The position numbers and the translations under genes are program-made. A stretch of 64,000 nt of DNA from Paenibacillus sp. E222 (lineage in GTDB: Bacteria; Bacillota; Bacilli; Paenibacillales; Paenibacillaceae), in assembly GCF_013401555.1 (NCBI RefSeq), contig NZ_CP058552.1, positions 5,766,001 to 5,830,000 on the forward strand, given 5' to 3'. Of the stretch, positions 17,716-25,995 are shown in pieces; the first letter of the stretch is position 1; each line of letters opens with the position of its first letter. The notes under the pieces were generated by a model. The model saw nothing but the letters and a program-made list of their open reading frames with translations. It did no database searches and was not told the DNA's origin.

Positions 17716-18207
17716 TTATCCAATGGGGTCCAACTGTACTACCACCTGTTTGCCACTTACCTGGATACCCGTCGTTTTGCTGCCATACTCGGCCAGAGAT
17801 TTGCACAGCTGTTCTGCCCATTCCTTGCCTGCTGTTCCTTCCTTGGCTCCATGCACCTGGATGACGAGCTTCACCGAGTCCCCCTTCGTCAGGATGCGCT
17901 CTGCCTGAGATTGCTTGGTCTCCCGATCGTGGTCTTCCATCTGCAGGTTCAGTCGGATCTCCTTCACTTTACGTTTATCCGGCGATTTCGCAGCTTTCTT
18001 CTTCTCTTGCTGCTTTTCCTGTCTCGCTGCTCCAGCGCCCATCAGTTTGCATGGCGGCGGGCTGGTCATTAGAGACATACAGATCAGATCCACCTTGTGC
18101 TGCTTCGCAAGTGCAAGTGCGTCACGAGTAGACATGATGCCCAGATCCTCACCGTTCAGACCGGTCAGCTGGACTTCAGTCGCTTTAATCTTTTCATTTT
18201 TGATCAT
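17716..18207 (-). CDS. Divergent translation initiation factor IF-3 paralogue
   Basis: A 163-residue protein with both IF-3 halves. The N-terminal domain (KNEKIKATEVQL, GEDLGIMSTRDALALA) is close to canonical, then a Lys-rich linker follows (EKQQEKKKAAK), and the C-terminal domain begins VKEIRLNLQMEDHD. The family signature after PPPCK, normally KIMDYGK-F, reads KLMGAGAARQ, so the conserved Asp-Tyr and basic residue are lost. The usual partner genes rpmI and rplT are absent on both sides, so this is unlikely to be the main infC. GGAGGAGG lies about eight bases before the ATG. It may be a second copy with an altered role at the 30S subunit, or a ribosome-associated stress factor. Confidence 0.8.
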   Translation of the reverse strand: MIKNEKIKATEVQLTGLNGEDLGIMSTRDALALAKQHKVDLICMSLMTSPPPCKLMGAGAARQEKQQEKKKAAKSPDKRKVKEIRLNLQMEDHDRETKQSQAERILTKGDSVKLVIQVHGAKEGTAGKEWAEQLCKSLAEYGSKTTGIQVSGKQVVVQLDPIG

Positions 18208-18229
18208 GGTACATCCTCCTCCACAACAA

Positions 18230-18267
18230 AAGCCTGTCCTGACCTATAACAGATCAAGAGCAGGCTT
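18230..18267 (-). terminator. Hairpin before the IF-3 paralogue: terminator of ppaC or leader attenuator
   Basis: On the minus strand AAGCCTG and CAGGCTT pair around a loop of about 24 bases, followed by TTTTGTTG. It lies 74 bases after the pyrophosphatase stop and 22 bases before the IF-3-like start. It could end the upstream gene or control read-through into the next. Confidence 0.55.
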
Positions 18268-18340
18268 GGATGTTGTAACTGAATATTCTTTCTATATCTG
18301 GACGTAATGGTCATACGTCGATTTTGTGCATTTGTGCATT

Positions 18341-19273
18341 TTACAACGAGTTGAACGCTTCGGTCAGAACCGGAACAATTTGCGATTTGCGGGATACGAC
18401 GCCTTTGAGCAGCGCTCTGCTATCCGACAATGTTACATTGTACGCTTTTTCTACAGCTTTGGTGGAAGCACCATACGCCAATGCAACGGAATCGTTGTTC
18501 AAGATGTCGGTTACGACAAATACGAACAGGTCAAGACCTTTGCTGGAAATAATCGCTTCAATCGCTGCTTCAAGCTCAGGTTGCTTCACAAGCACATCAT
18601 TCACGTCAACCGCGTTCACTTGTGCAATCTCCACTTTTGCTTGGCCCATGGCGAATTCTTTCGCATCCAGGGAGATCAGTTCAGCAATCGTTTTCTGGCT
18701 AAGATCCGCGCCCGCTTTCAGCATATCCAGACCATAGCTGTCTGCATCCACACCAGCAATGGCAGCCAGTTCACGTGCAGCTGCTACATCCTGCTCTGTG
18801 CATGTTGGGGATTTGAACAACAGGGAGTCGGAAATAATCGCGGAGAGCATCAGACCAGCAATCGGCGCGCTGATTTCCACGCCGTTTTCTTTGTACAATT
18901 TATTCAAAATGGTTGCTGTACAACCTACAGGTTCTGCACGGAAATACAAAGGCTGGCTTGTCTCAAAGTTCGCGATCCGGTGATGGTCGATAACTTCGAC
19001 AACCGTCACTTCCTCAATATCGCTGACACTTTGCTGACGCTCGTTGTGGTCAACCAGGATGACCTTGTTCACTTCGTTGGCTGCTGTTTTGATCAGTCGT
19101 GGTGCTGCCACTTTGAATTGATCCAGTGCAAATTGAGTTTCGCCGTTTACTTCGCCGAGACGAACAGCTTCAACGTCCTGACCCAGTTTTGTTTTCAAGT
19201 CTGCATAGGCAATGGCCGAGCAGATCGTATCCGTATCGGGATTTTTGTGACCGAAGATTAATGCTTTTTCCAT
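18341..19273 (-). CDS. ppaC: Manganese-dependent inorganic pyrophosphatase (DHH family II)
   Basis: A 310-residue cytoplasmic enzyme that splits pyrophosphate and so drives biosynthetic reactions forward. The metal-binding motifs are FGHKNPDTD near 7-15, VDHNE near 75 and the signature DHH in [11 protein letters not shown] near 97. The C-terminal DHHA2 domain ends with [11 protein letters not shown], which binds substrate through the Ser-Arg-Lys loop. The length matches Bacillus PpaC. GGAGGG lies eight bases before the ATG. Confidence 0.95.
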   Translation of the reverse strand: MEKALIFGHKNPDTDTICSAIAYADLKTKLGQDVEAVRLGEVNGETQFALDQFKVAAPRLIKTAANEVNKVILVDHNERQQSVSDIEEVTVVEVIDHHRIANFETSQPLYFRAEPVGCTATILNKLYKENGVEISAPIAGLMLSAIISDSLLFKSPTCTEQDVAAARELAAIAGVDADSYGLDMLKAGADLSQKTIAELISLDAKEFAMGQAKVEIAQVNAVDVNDVLVKQPELEAAIEAIISSKGLDLFVFVVTDILNNDSVALAYGASTKAVEKAYNVTLSDSRALLKGVVSRKSQIVPVLTEAFNSL

Positions 19274-19500
19274 ATTAATAGCCCTCCGTCAATTCTGATT
19301 TAGATGAATAAAATGTAATATTTCAATCATACCCTTACTGATTATAGCGTTAATAAGGCTTAATTCCAATCCCTTTACAGCGAATTAATTACAAAATCAT
19401 TCTCAGAGAGTACAATATGATTTGGCACTGATCCAGATTAAAGATAGCTACAACTGCTGCATTTCAATCAGATTCGATATGATTTTTATGATTAGAAATA

Positions 19501-19570
19501 GGATAAAGGCGAGCGATCCGCTTCTTTAGAAGCGATTTCGTCCCCTCACTACGTTAGTATTTTCTTGGAA
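19501..19570 (+). repeat. Truncated relative of the intergenic repeat at 8829-9021
   Basis: It begins GGATAAAGGCGA, as in the longer copy near 8920, then has a shorter hairpin (CGCTTCT/AGAAGCG) and a similar tail with TTTCGTCC and ACGTTA. Alignment by eye needs an internal gap, so relatedness is likely but not certain. Confidence 0.35.
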
Positions 19571-19623
19571 AATAGTTCTGGAGTCGTTCCCTCTCACCTG
19601 GGGTTGGAGTAGATGTCGAGGAG

Positions 19624-19818
19624 CTAAGGAATCTGTGACGTGTTATTCAAAGCTTTGAAGGTACCTGTTAAAGGCTACGGAACCTGAGACACGCTATATG
19701 AGAATTTATATCCTTTTTTAGCGTTTTAATCAGGAATTTTAGGAAATAACGTGTCTGGTGTTCCTTACGATTGAAAAACAAGGCTTTTGATCCAAATAAG
19801 ATGTCCGATGTTCCTTAG
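19624..19818. repeat. Four-copy degenerate 25-base repeat, two copies in each orientation
   Basis: Two copies run forward (19624-19648 and 19675-19699, both of the form CTAMGGAAYCTGNGACRYG) and two run in reverse (19744-19768 and 19794-19818, ending TGTTCCTTA). Spacing within each pair is about 50 bases, and the whole block is roughly a large inverted repeat centred near 19720. It sits in a 1,044-base stretch (19274-20317) between ppaC and the small HTH gene, where I otherwise see only a repeat relic and a decayed frame. Confidence 0.55.
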
Positions 19819-19950
19819 AAAAAGAGCATGCTCAAGCCTCGTGTACCCTTGCCCGAATGCTCCGGCTTATGCATTGACACCCGTTCAGACTGGTGAACAC
19901 ATTCCGGTGCACATCTTCTTATTTTAAAGGCAGGAAAAAGTGCCCCCTCC

Positions 19951-20160
19951 TTAACACGCTTTTGGGCTAGAGAAGCCAGCTACAATGGCGGCATGAAACG
20001 AATGAGGAAGCACGCGTTTGCGCAAACGAATTACATGATACAAATCCAATACATAGACTTCTAAACCTTCCGCAGACGATGGCGTTAATCCAGGGGAAAA
20101 AGGCTCTCCAAGAAGCTCCTCTTTGGATAGAATGGTGGCATCGATGATATTTTGGCTTGC
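19951..20160 (-). pseudogene. Open frame without a start codon, possible gene remnant
   Basis: Reading on the minus strand gives 69 sense codons closed by TAA, with protein-like content (for example EELLGEPFSPGLTPSS and LDLYHVIRLRKRVLPHSFH). No ATG, GTG or TTG start is in frame, and a TAG stands directly upstream. An AAGGAGGG stretch near 20176-20183 could be the ribosome site of a once intact gene. I do not recognise the family. It could also be chance. Confidence 0.3.
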
Positions 20161-20317
20161 CTACGTTTGAAGATACGCCCTCCTTAAGTCCAAACTGGCT
20201 TGTTCTTAACCATATGTATTACAGCCTGCTGGTCTTTTTTGTGTCATCTCCATGCATCGCTCGTCTCCGTTATACACTAATAAAGTAGTTTCTCAACTAA
20301 TCTTCCGGAGGATCACT

Positions 20318-20554
20318 TTGGATTTCGATAAAGTCACACTACACTGCAAACTCGATGAGATCTTGAAAAAGCACAACAACATGTCTGTCCTCAAATTGTC
20401 AGAAGAAATTGGACATCATAGAACAACCATTATGGAGCTGTTGCACAATACGAATATGGATAAGAAAAAGATTTCTGCATCCCTCATTGTGAAATTCTGT
20501 GTATACTTCGATATCACACCTAATGATTTATTTGAAATTCGCCGCGTGGATTAA
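20318..20554 (+). CDS. Small helix-turn-helix regulator (Cro/C1 type)
   Basis: A 78-residue protein with one HTH domain: LKLSEEIGHHRTTIMELLHN gives the recognition region, followed by LIVKFCVYFDITPNDLFEI, the typical end of the short Xre-type (HTH_26) repressors. I choose the TTG at 20318 because GGAGG lies about six bases upstream and the domain starts soon after; an ATG 22 codons earlier adds residues that do not fit. Its stop overlaps the stop of the convergent phosphatase gene by four bases. Target unknown. Confidence 0.7.
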   Translation: MDFDKVTLHCKLDEILKKHNNMSVLKLSEEIGHHRTTIMELLHNTNMDKKKISASLIVKFCVYFDITPNDLFEIRRVD

Positions 20555-21297
20555 ACCTCGGGACCCTGACGGGTCTCACCTCTTCTCACAAAAAGGGTCT
20601 GTAGACTTCCATCTTCGCTGATCTCCAGCAAATTCAATTGAGCACCATAAGCACATCCGCCATCAATGCCAATCTTGTCCCCAGTGGGATCAAACCAGAC
20701 ACCTGACTCATTATGCAAATTTTTGACTGGCGTGTGACCGAATACCACCGTCTCCTTAAGCGAGGTTGGTCTGGAATAGAATGGCTCCCGAATCCAGATG
20801 AAGTCCCGCTCTGACTGGGTCCGCCAATCCTGCACCTCCGGATTAATCCCGGCATGTACAAAGATATAACCAGGAATTTCGTATACAAGGGGAAGCTGTT
20901 CCAAAAAACGAAGATGATGCTCATAGTGTGTACGGAGCCACTGTTTGGCTTCAGTATAAACATCCCAGTCCAACTGCTCATCATCCAAAGAAACCTCGAC
21001 ATAGCTGGCCAGCGTCTGTAAACCTCCATTGCGAATCCAGTGTTTGTCATAGTCCTCGACATCATGGTTCAGCGCCTTGACCATCATCGCATCATGATTT
21101 CCTTTAATCACAATAATGTTGTACTGCTCTTGCATCTGCATAATCTGTTCCACGACCTCTTTGCTCTTCGGTCCGCGGTCGACATAATCACCTAACAAAA
21201 TCAGCTCGTCCTGCTTCGGATCGTATGCTGCCTGCTCAAGCAGAGCATTGAATTCGTCGTAACAGCCATGAATATCACTAATGACACATCTGCGAAT
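20551..21297 (-). CDS. PrpE-like serine/threonine or Ap4A metallophosphatase, apparent ATT start
   Basis: A calcineurin-like phosphatase of 248 residues when read from an ATT codon at 21297. The metal motifs are VISDIHG near 5-11, LLGDYVDRGP near 34-43, IKGNHD further on and FGHTPV near the end. The first of these, essential for catalysis, lies upstream of the first conventional start (TTG at 21198). Between an in-frame TGA and that TTG there is no ATG, GTG or TTG, but AGGAGAG lies about six bases before the ATT. Relatives (PrpE, ApaH-like) remove phosphate from proteins or split diadenosine polyphosphates. Confidence 0.8.
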   Translation of the reverse strand: MRRCVISDIHGCYDEFNALLEQAAYDPKQDELILLGDYVDRGPKSKEVVEQIMQMQEQYNIIVIKGNHDAMMVKALNHDVEDYDKHWIRNGGLQTLASYVEVSLDDEQLDWDVYTEAKQWLRTHYEHHLRFLEQLPLVYEIPGYIFVHAGINPEVQDWRTQSERDFIWIREPFYSRPTSLKETVVFGHTPVKNLHNESGVWFDPTGDKIGIDGGCAYGAQLNLLEISEDGSLQTLFVRRGETRQGPEV

Positions 21298-21395
21298 GTG
21301 AATCTCTCCTCTCCCTGATCACGCAAGAGTATATCCGGAACCTTGCTAGGCAAGGCTCCAGCCATTTCAAAATACTAATTCCCGTTCAGTACCGA

Positions 21396-22403
21396 TTAAT
21401 CCTGCTTTAAATCAAAGGCTTCCGCGATCAGGCTGAATGAACGCAAACGATCCTCGAATGAGTGAATCGCTGAAGCAATAATAACTTCATCCGCTTCATA
21501 GCGTTCAGCCATTGCTGTAATTTTGTCTTTTACCTGATCCGGTGTACCTACAATGGAAAAAGAACGGCGTTGACGGATCTGTTCCATCTCCATGGCCGTA
21601 AATGGATAGTTATTCACCGTTTCCAGGGATGGGAATGAGTTCTGCTCCAGACCCCGGCCAAGCCGCAGGAAGAATAACTCATTGCTGCGAGCAAGATCAG
21701 CGGCCGCTTCTTCGGTCTCTGCACAGAATGCCGACACCGCAATCATGGAATGTGGTTTGTCATTCAGGATCGAAGGCTTGAAATGTCTGCGATAATGCTT
21801 CATCGCTTCCTCCCCACCCGGCGTTCCGAAAAATTGGGCAAATGCATAAGCGGTACCTTGTGCCGCAGCAATTCGCGCACCTTCGGAACTGGAGCCGAGC
21901 AACCATACTTCGGGAACAGTTGGTACGGATGGGCCAGCTACTAAGGATGCAAAACGATGATCCTCCGGCAGCTGCTCATGAAAGTATCCACCAAGATCGG
22001 CAATCTGCTGCGGGAAGAATTGCACATTCGATGACTTTCCTTCATTCAGAGCCCTGCTGGCAATCGGCATGCCTCCCGGTGCTCTGCCAATGCCAAGATC
22101 GATTCGGCCAGGGTGCAGCGCTTCCAGCAAACGGAAGTTCTCTGCAACTTTATATGCACTATAATGGGGCAGCATAACGCCGCCTGAACCTACGCGAATT
22201 CGATCTGTATGTGCTGCAACGTGTGCAATCATAACTTCCGGACTGGAAAATGACAATGCACCGCTGCCGTGATGCTCCGACATCCAGAAGCGGGAGAAGC
22301 CCAGTTCATCTACATGTTTGGCAAGAGTTACTGTCTCCTGAAGGGTATCCTGTACCGTCCGTCCTTCATTAATATGTCCATGTTCAAGTACACTAAGTTT
22401 CAT
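21396..22403 (-). CDS. LLM-class flavin-dependent oxidoreductase (luciferase-like)
   Basis: A 335-residue barrel protein of the bacterial luciferase-like family, subgroup with FMN and one chain. Landmarks are FWMSEHHGSGALSFSSPEV near 39-57, RIRVGSGGVMLPHYSAYKVAE near 69, HPGRIDLGIGRAPGG near 95 and VGTPDQVKDKI near 284. The substrate of this subgroup is generally unknown; some oxidise small aromatic or sulfur compounds. It appears monocistronic. AAAGGAA lies about ten bases before the ATG. Confidence 0.88.
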   Translation of the reverse strand: MKLSVLEHGHINEGRTVQDTLQETVTLAKHVDELGFSRFWMSEHHGSGALSFSSPEVMIAHVAAHTDRIRVGSGGVMLPHYSAYKVAENFRLLEALHPGRIDLGIGRAPGGMPIASRALNEGKSSNVQFFPQQIADLGGYFHEQLPEDHRFASLVAGPSVPTVPEVWLLGSSSEGARIAAAQGTAYAFAQFFGTPGGEEAMKHYRRHFKPSILNDKPHSMIAVSAFCAETEEAAADLARSNELFFLRLGRGLEQNSFPSLETVNNYPFTAMEMEQIRQRRSFSIVGTPDQVKDKITAMAERYEADEVIIASAIHSFEDRLRSFSLIAEAFDLKQD

Positions 22404-22536
22404 CTATATTCATTCCTTTCGTCATCCTGCGTTAGTGGCTGCACTTTCCATTGTAACATTATTAATTACAGTTTCAAAGGAGTTCTGCTTCTCATTACAC
22501 GTTCATTACACGTAAAGATGTATGATGAATAAACAA

Positions 22537-22570
22537 ATAACGCCACCAGCTCGTGAGCCAGTGACGTTAT
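22537..22570 (-). terminator. Terminator after the LtaS-type gene
   Basis: Long stem ATAACGTCACTGGCT/AGCTGGTGGCGTTAT with a short loop, followed on the minus strand by TTGTTTATT. It lies about 27 bases after the stop. Confidence 0.8.
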
Positions 22571-22596
22571 AGTATTTCATAGATATAAAAATTCAA

Positions 22597-24534
22597 TTAC
22601 GGTGCACGTTTGGGCAGCAGCTTTACATACTCGTCAGACAGCTTCATCAAACTTAGCACATGCTCATAATCGGAACGATAGGGTTCCAAATCTGTGACGG
22701 GTTCATATGTTTTTAACGAGTAGGCTGTTCCATCATCAAAGCCCGCACCCGGAATAAACATAATGTCATTATTCACAAATGAACCTGTCGGCAAGTAATA
22801 CCGGATACCGAACGCATTATGATCCATATTAAGCAGATCGTGTCCAAAGGCTGTGAATTTCTCTTCCTTCAGTGAGACACCCATCAGGTTCATCACCGTT
22901 GGCAAAATATCCAACTGACCGCCAGGCTGTTCTATGACTTGACCTTTCGCCTGTTTCGGGGTGTGGATCAAGAGCGGGATGTTGAAACGACTAACATTAC
23001 CGTCATAGGGCACGCCCAGATTGGTTTGGATCTGCTGAGTAATCTCATCGTTTGCCGGTAGACCGAAATGATCGCCATATATAACGAGTGTTGTGTTATC
23101 CCATAACCCGTTTGCCTTGAGTTCATTGATCAGCTGACCTACCGCATAATCCGTATAATTGATCGCTTGCAGATAATCATGCAGCAACGTATTGGTGATT
23201 GTGGCCGGGATGGTAATTCTCGCCCGGTCCGCAGGAACCGTAAACGGCGAGTGGCTGGATGCTGTAATGAACTGGGCATAGAACGGCTGATTAGCCGCCT
23301 GATGTGCAGCCATTTTTTCCACACCTACACGATATAATTCCTCATCCGATGGTCCAAAATCATTAAACTTATCATTCTCGAAGCTGGGCTTGTCGAAGTA
23401 CCGATTGAATCCAAGCGCCGGATACATTTTGTTCCGGTTCCAGAAGGTGACGTCATTGACGTGGAACGTTTCTGACTCATAGCCTTCTTTCCCAAGCAAT
23501 TTTGGAAGACTTGGCAGATCACGGTCACTATACCCTGCTGACATGGGCACAACGCCGGTTGGATAGATGGATGTGTTCGACATGAACTCGGCATCCGACG
23601 TATTTCCCTGTCCGATCTGTTGGAAAAAATGAGAGAAATAATAGCTTTCTTTAGCCAGATCATTCAGAACGGGGGTTAATACCTGACCGTCGAGAGAAGC
23701 ATTAATCGGGAAGTTTTGAAATGACTCCAGTTGCAGGACAATCAGATTGCTTCCTTTGGCCTGACCAAAATATTTGGTTTTAATAGCCGTTCCCTGACTG
23801 GGCTTATCCTGATATGGATATTTGCTAACCAGTTGATTAATTTTGTCGATGGTTTCGTTAATGTTACCATTTGCAATGGCTTCATTCTCTTTGCTCGTCA
23901 GAATTGCCGATGACACCTGATAATTCAGGAAACCAAGATTTTCGGCACGAACCAGTTCATTATCAATCGTTTCCCCTTTGACAATAAAGCTGCCTGACAG
24001 CACGATGCAAAATGCAGCCGTAAGGGCTACCCCCAACTTGCCCCAATACCGTCTCCGGCTTCTGCCGAAATGGAGGCTACTGTCGCCATAACTGCTGTTA
24101 CGAGCTGAGGCACGACGACTGCGCAAGATAAACCATACGGGCAGAGCCAGTACGATATCCACAAAAAACAGGAAGTGCACAGGTCGTACCAGAGGTCCGA
24201 TACTGCCTCTCACTTGGGCGACTTGGCCCAGTTCGCTGAGTGCCGTATATGTGGGAACCGAACTGAAATGTACGTTATAGAGTGTCGCCGCGAACAATAC
24301 CAGCGAGAACAACACATTAAAACCTGCGTACACTGAACGCTTCCAGCCTTTTGGCACGATCAGATCGAGGATGCATACCACTGTCAGGGCCCCCAATGCG
24401 TCAGTAACGAAACCGATGCCGGACAGACCCTGGAAAAAGAAATACCGCAAAAGCGACAGCTTCAGCAGCATAAGAATAAATAACACGGCAAATAAGGTCC
24501 GTGATGAGGTCCGCTCATTTTTGGAATTAAACAT
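22597..24534 (-). CDS. LTA synthase-family sulfatase (LtaS/YqgS/YfnI type)
   Basis: A 645-residue membrane enzyme that polymerises glycerol phosphate on the outer face, or primes it. The N-terminal third has five hydrophobic spans, and the extracellular sulfatase domain follows from about 220. The nucleophile is the threonine of GQGNTSDAEF (about 312), with LESFQNF and VIYGDHFG supplying metal and phosphate ligands. These match LtaS. I place the start at the ATG at 24534; a TTG four codons earlier is possible, as neither has an ideal ribosome site. A terminator lies downstream. Several paralogues usually coexist, so the exact role (LTA polymerase or primase) is open. Confidence 0.9.
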   Translation of the reverse strand: MFNSKNERTSSRTLFAVLFILMLLKLSLLRYFFFQGLSGIGFVTDALGALTVVCILDLIVPKGWKRSVYAGFNVLFSLVLFAATLYNVHFSSVPTYTALSELGQVAQVRGSIGPLVRPVHFLFFVDIVLALPVWFILRSRRASARNSSYGDSSLHFGRSRRRYWGKLGVALTAAFCIVLSGSFIVKGETIDNELVRAENLGFLNYQVSSAILTSKENEAIANGNINETIDKINQLVSKYPYQDKPSQGTAIKTKYFGQAKGSNLIVLQLESFQNFPINASLDGQVLTPVLNDLAKESYYFSHFFQQIGQGNTSDAEFMSNTSIYPTGVVPMSAGYSDRDLPSLPKLLGKEGYESETFHVNDVTFWNRNKMYPALGFNRYFDKPSFENDKFNDFGPSDEELYRVGVEKMAAHQAANQPFYAQFITASSHSPFTVPADRARITIPATITNTLLHDYLQAINYTDYAVGQLINELKANGLWDNTTLVIYGDHFGLPANDEITQQIQTNLGVPYDGNVSRFNIPLLIHTPKQAKGQVIEQPGGQLDILPTVMNLMGVSLKEEKFTAFGHDLLNMDHNAFGIRYYLPTGSFVNNDIMFIPGAGFDDGTAYSLKTYEPVTDLEPYRSDYEHVLSLMKLSDEYVKLLPKRAP

Positions 24535-24683
24535 GGTCGCTTTCAACCCTTATCTGAAATTTTTACGTTCATTTTACAAAACGCATATTTCAGTATAACA
24601 GTTTTGGGCTTGGTATTCCATGAGGGGATGCAGCAGACAAGAAAAAGTTCTCCCAAACTCCGTGTAAGGGAAATCTCTCTTTT

Positions 24684-25769
24684 CTACAGAGTTAAGCTGC
24701 TCTTGTTAAGGTCCTCATAAAGCTTACCCATAATAAATTCATCCACATATGTACCATTTACCAATAAAGACTTAGGCTTGATTCCTTCCTGTTTAAAACC
24801 AACCTTATGATATAAAGCTATCGCATTAAAATTATGGCTCATAACAGTCAGCTCAAGGCGAGTAATGTCCGCAGTAGGCCTCCATTCTTCCATTGTTGAC
24901 ATTAGATTTCTGCCAATCCCTTGGCCCGTATGGGCCTGTCTTACTCCAATGACGATACTCGCCCGATGTCGGATGCGTTCTGTTGTGCCCCCAATGACCG
25001 TAAGATGGCCGATGATCTTGCTCTGATGCTCCGCAATCCAGATTGAACTATTTAAAAAAGCATTCAACTGATCTATAAAACGAGCCTGCCCACTTAGCGT
25101 GGTCTTACGCTCTCCCGGATTATAGAGCATATAGGTACTTTCGCGATCCAGTGCTCGATGCAATTCCAGCAGGCGAGGCGCATCTTCTGCACATGCTTGG
25201 CGAATAATAACATCCTCGGTCGGCTTCTCCCTAATTTGCAAAATCCACTGCACCGCAGCGTTGAAATCAGTAGCCAAAAAGTCCGCTTCCAGCGCTTCCC
25301 ATCGGGTACGGTTCTCTTCTAGCGACTCTACCCCTGCTCCGGTCAACACCAATATGCATAAACAGCCAGCTGCACGCGCAGCAGTCATGTCAGACCACCG
25401 ATCTCCAATAACAATACACTGTTCAAGATTCAGATCATGTTCTAGCGCTGCCTGTTTTAGCATCGATGGTCGTGGTTTACGGCATTCACATTCAGCCTCG
25501 GCAGGGTGAGGACAGACATAAGTGTGCTCAATGCCAAAAAGCCTCATCTCCTGCTGAAAAGCTTCGATCGTTGACTTACCTTTTGAAATGCCCGGTTGAT
25601 TCGTGAATCCAAACAATCGGATACCCTGTCCAGATAGTTTCCGGATGGATTCTTCAACTCCATGATATAGCTCCAGTTCACCAGGATATCGTATTTCATC
25701 TGTACCTCCAATCGTGCCATCCCGGTCGATAAAGATGGCCTGAATAGGAGTCTTATCATAAGTAGTCAT
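24684..25769 (-). CDS. HAD-IIIA phosphatase fused to a GNAT acetyltransferase
   Basis: A 361-residue two-domain protein. Residues 1-180 form a HAD phosphatase of the histidinol-phosphate/heptose-bisphosphate (GmhB) type: DRDGT with nucleophile Asp15, FTNQPG near 55, a CPH...CECRKP zinc loop at 86-99 and IGDRWSDM near 121. Residues 185-355 form a GNAT domain (VIIRQACAEDAPRLLELH start, RQAHTGQGIGRNL acetyl-CoA loop near 277, NFNAIALYHKVGF near 313). The two activities on one chain suggest successive steps on one metabolite, or removal of a phosphate plus acetyl protection. AAGGAGAG lies nine bases before the ATG. It has no operon partner. Confidence 0.85.
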   Translation of the reverse strand: MTTYDKTPIQAIFIDRDGTIGGTDEIRYPGELELYHGVEESIRKLSGQGIRLFGFTNQPGISKGKSTIEAFQQEMRLFGIEHTYVCPHPAEAECECRKPRPSMLKQAALEHDLNLEQCIVIGDRWSDMTAARAAGCLCILVLTGAGVESLEENRTRWEALEADFLATDFNAAVQWILQIREKPTEDVIIRQACAEDAPRLLELHRALDRESTYMLYNPGERKTTLSGQARFIDQLNAFLNSSIWIAEHQSKIIGHLTVIGGTTERIRHRASIVIGVRQAHTGQGIGRNLMSTMEEWRPTADITRLELTVMSHNFNAIALYHKVGFKQEGIKPKSLLVNGTYVDEFIMGKLYEDLNKSSLTL

Positions 25770-25995
25770 ATTGGATGTCTCTCCTTGTGCTCATTGTGGA
25801 CGAAATAAATTCCATTGTTTATCTCAAATTAAAAAGAGGCAATGAATCGGCTTAGTGATAGTCATACGTTGACAGCAGATAAGTGAACACCATAAACAAG
25901 TTATGTCCACAAAAGCTTTTGCCTTTTTATTATTTCCGTATTATACCATCTGCCGATCCATTTACCTCTTTAATCGTTTACCCGAAGCAAAGCAT

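Noticed and set aside
18326..19261. A 311-codon plus-strand frame
   Set aside because: It is the antisense shadow of ppaC; the minus-strand protein has all DHH-family motifs, while this one has a Cys/Phe/His-rich unlikely composition.
19624..19818. Regularly spaced repeats as a CRISPR array
   Set aside because: Only four degenerate copies in two orientations and no cas genes nearby.
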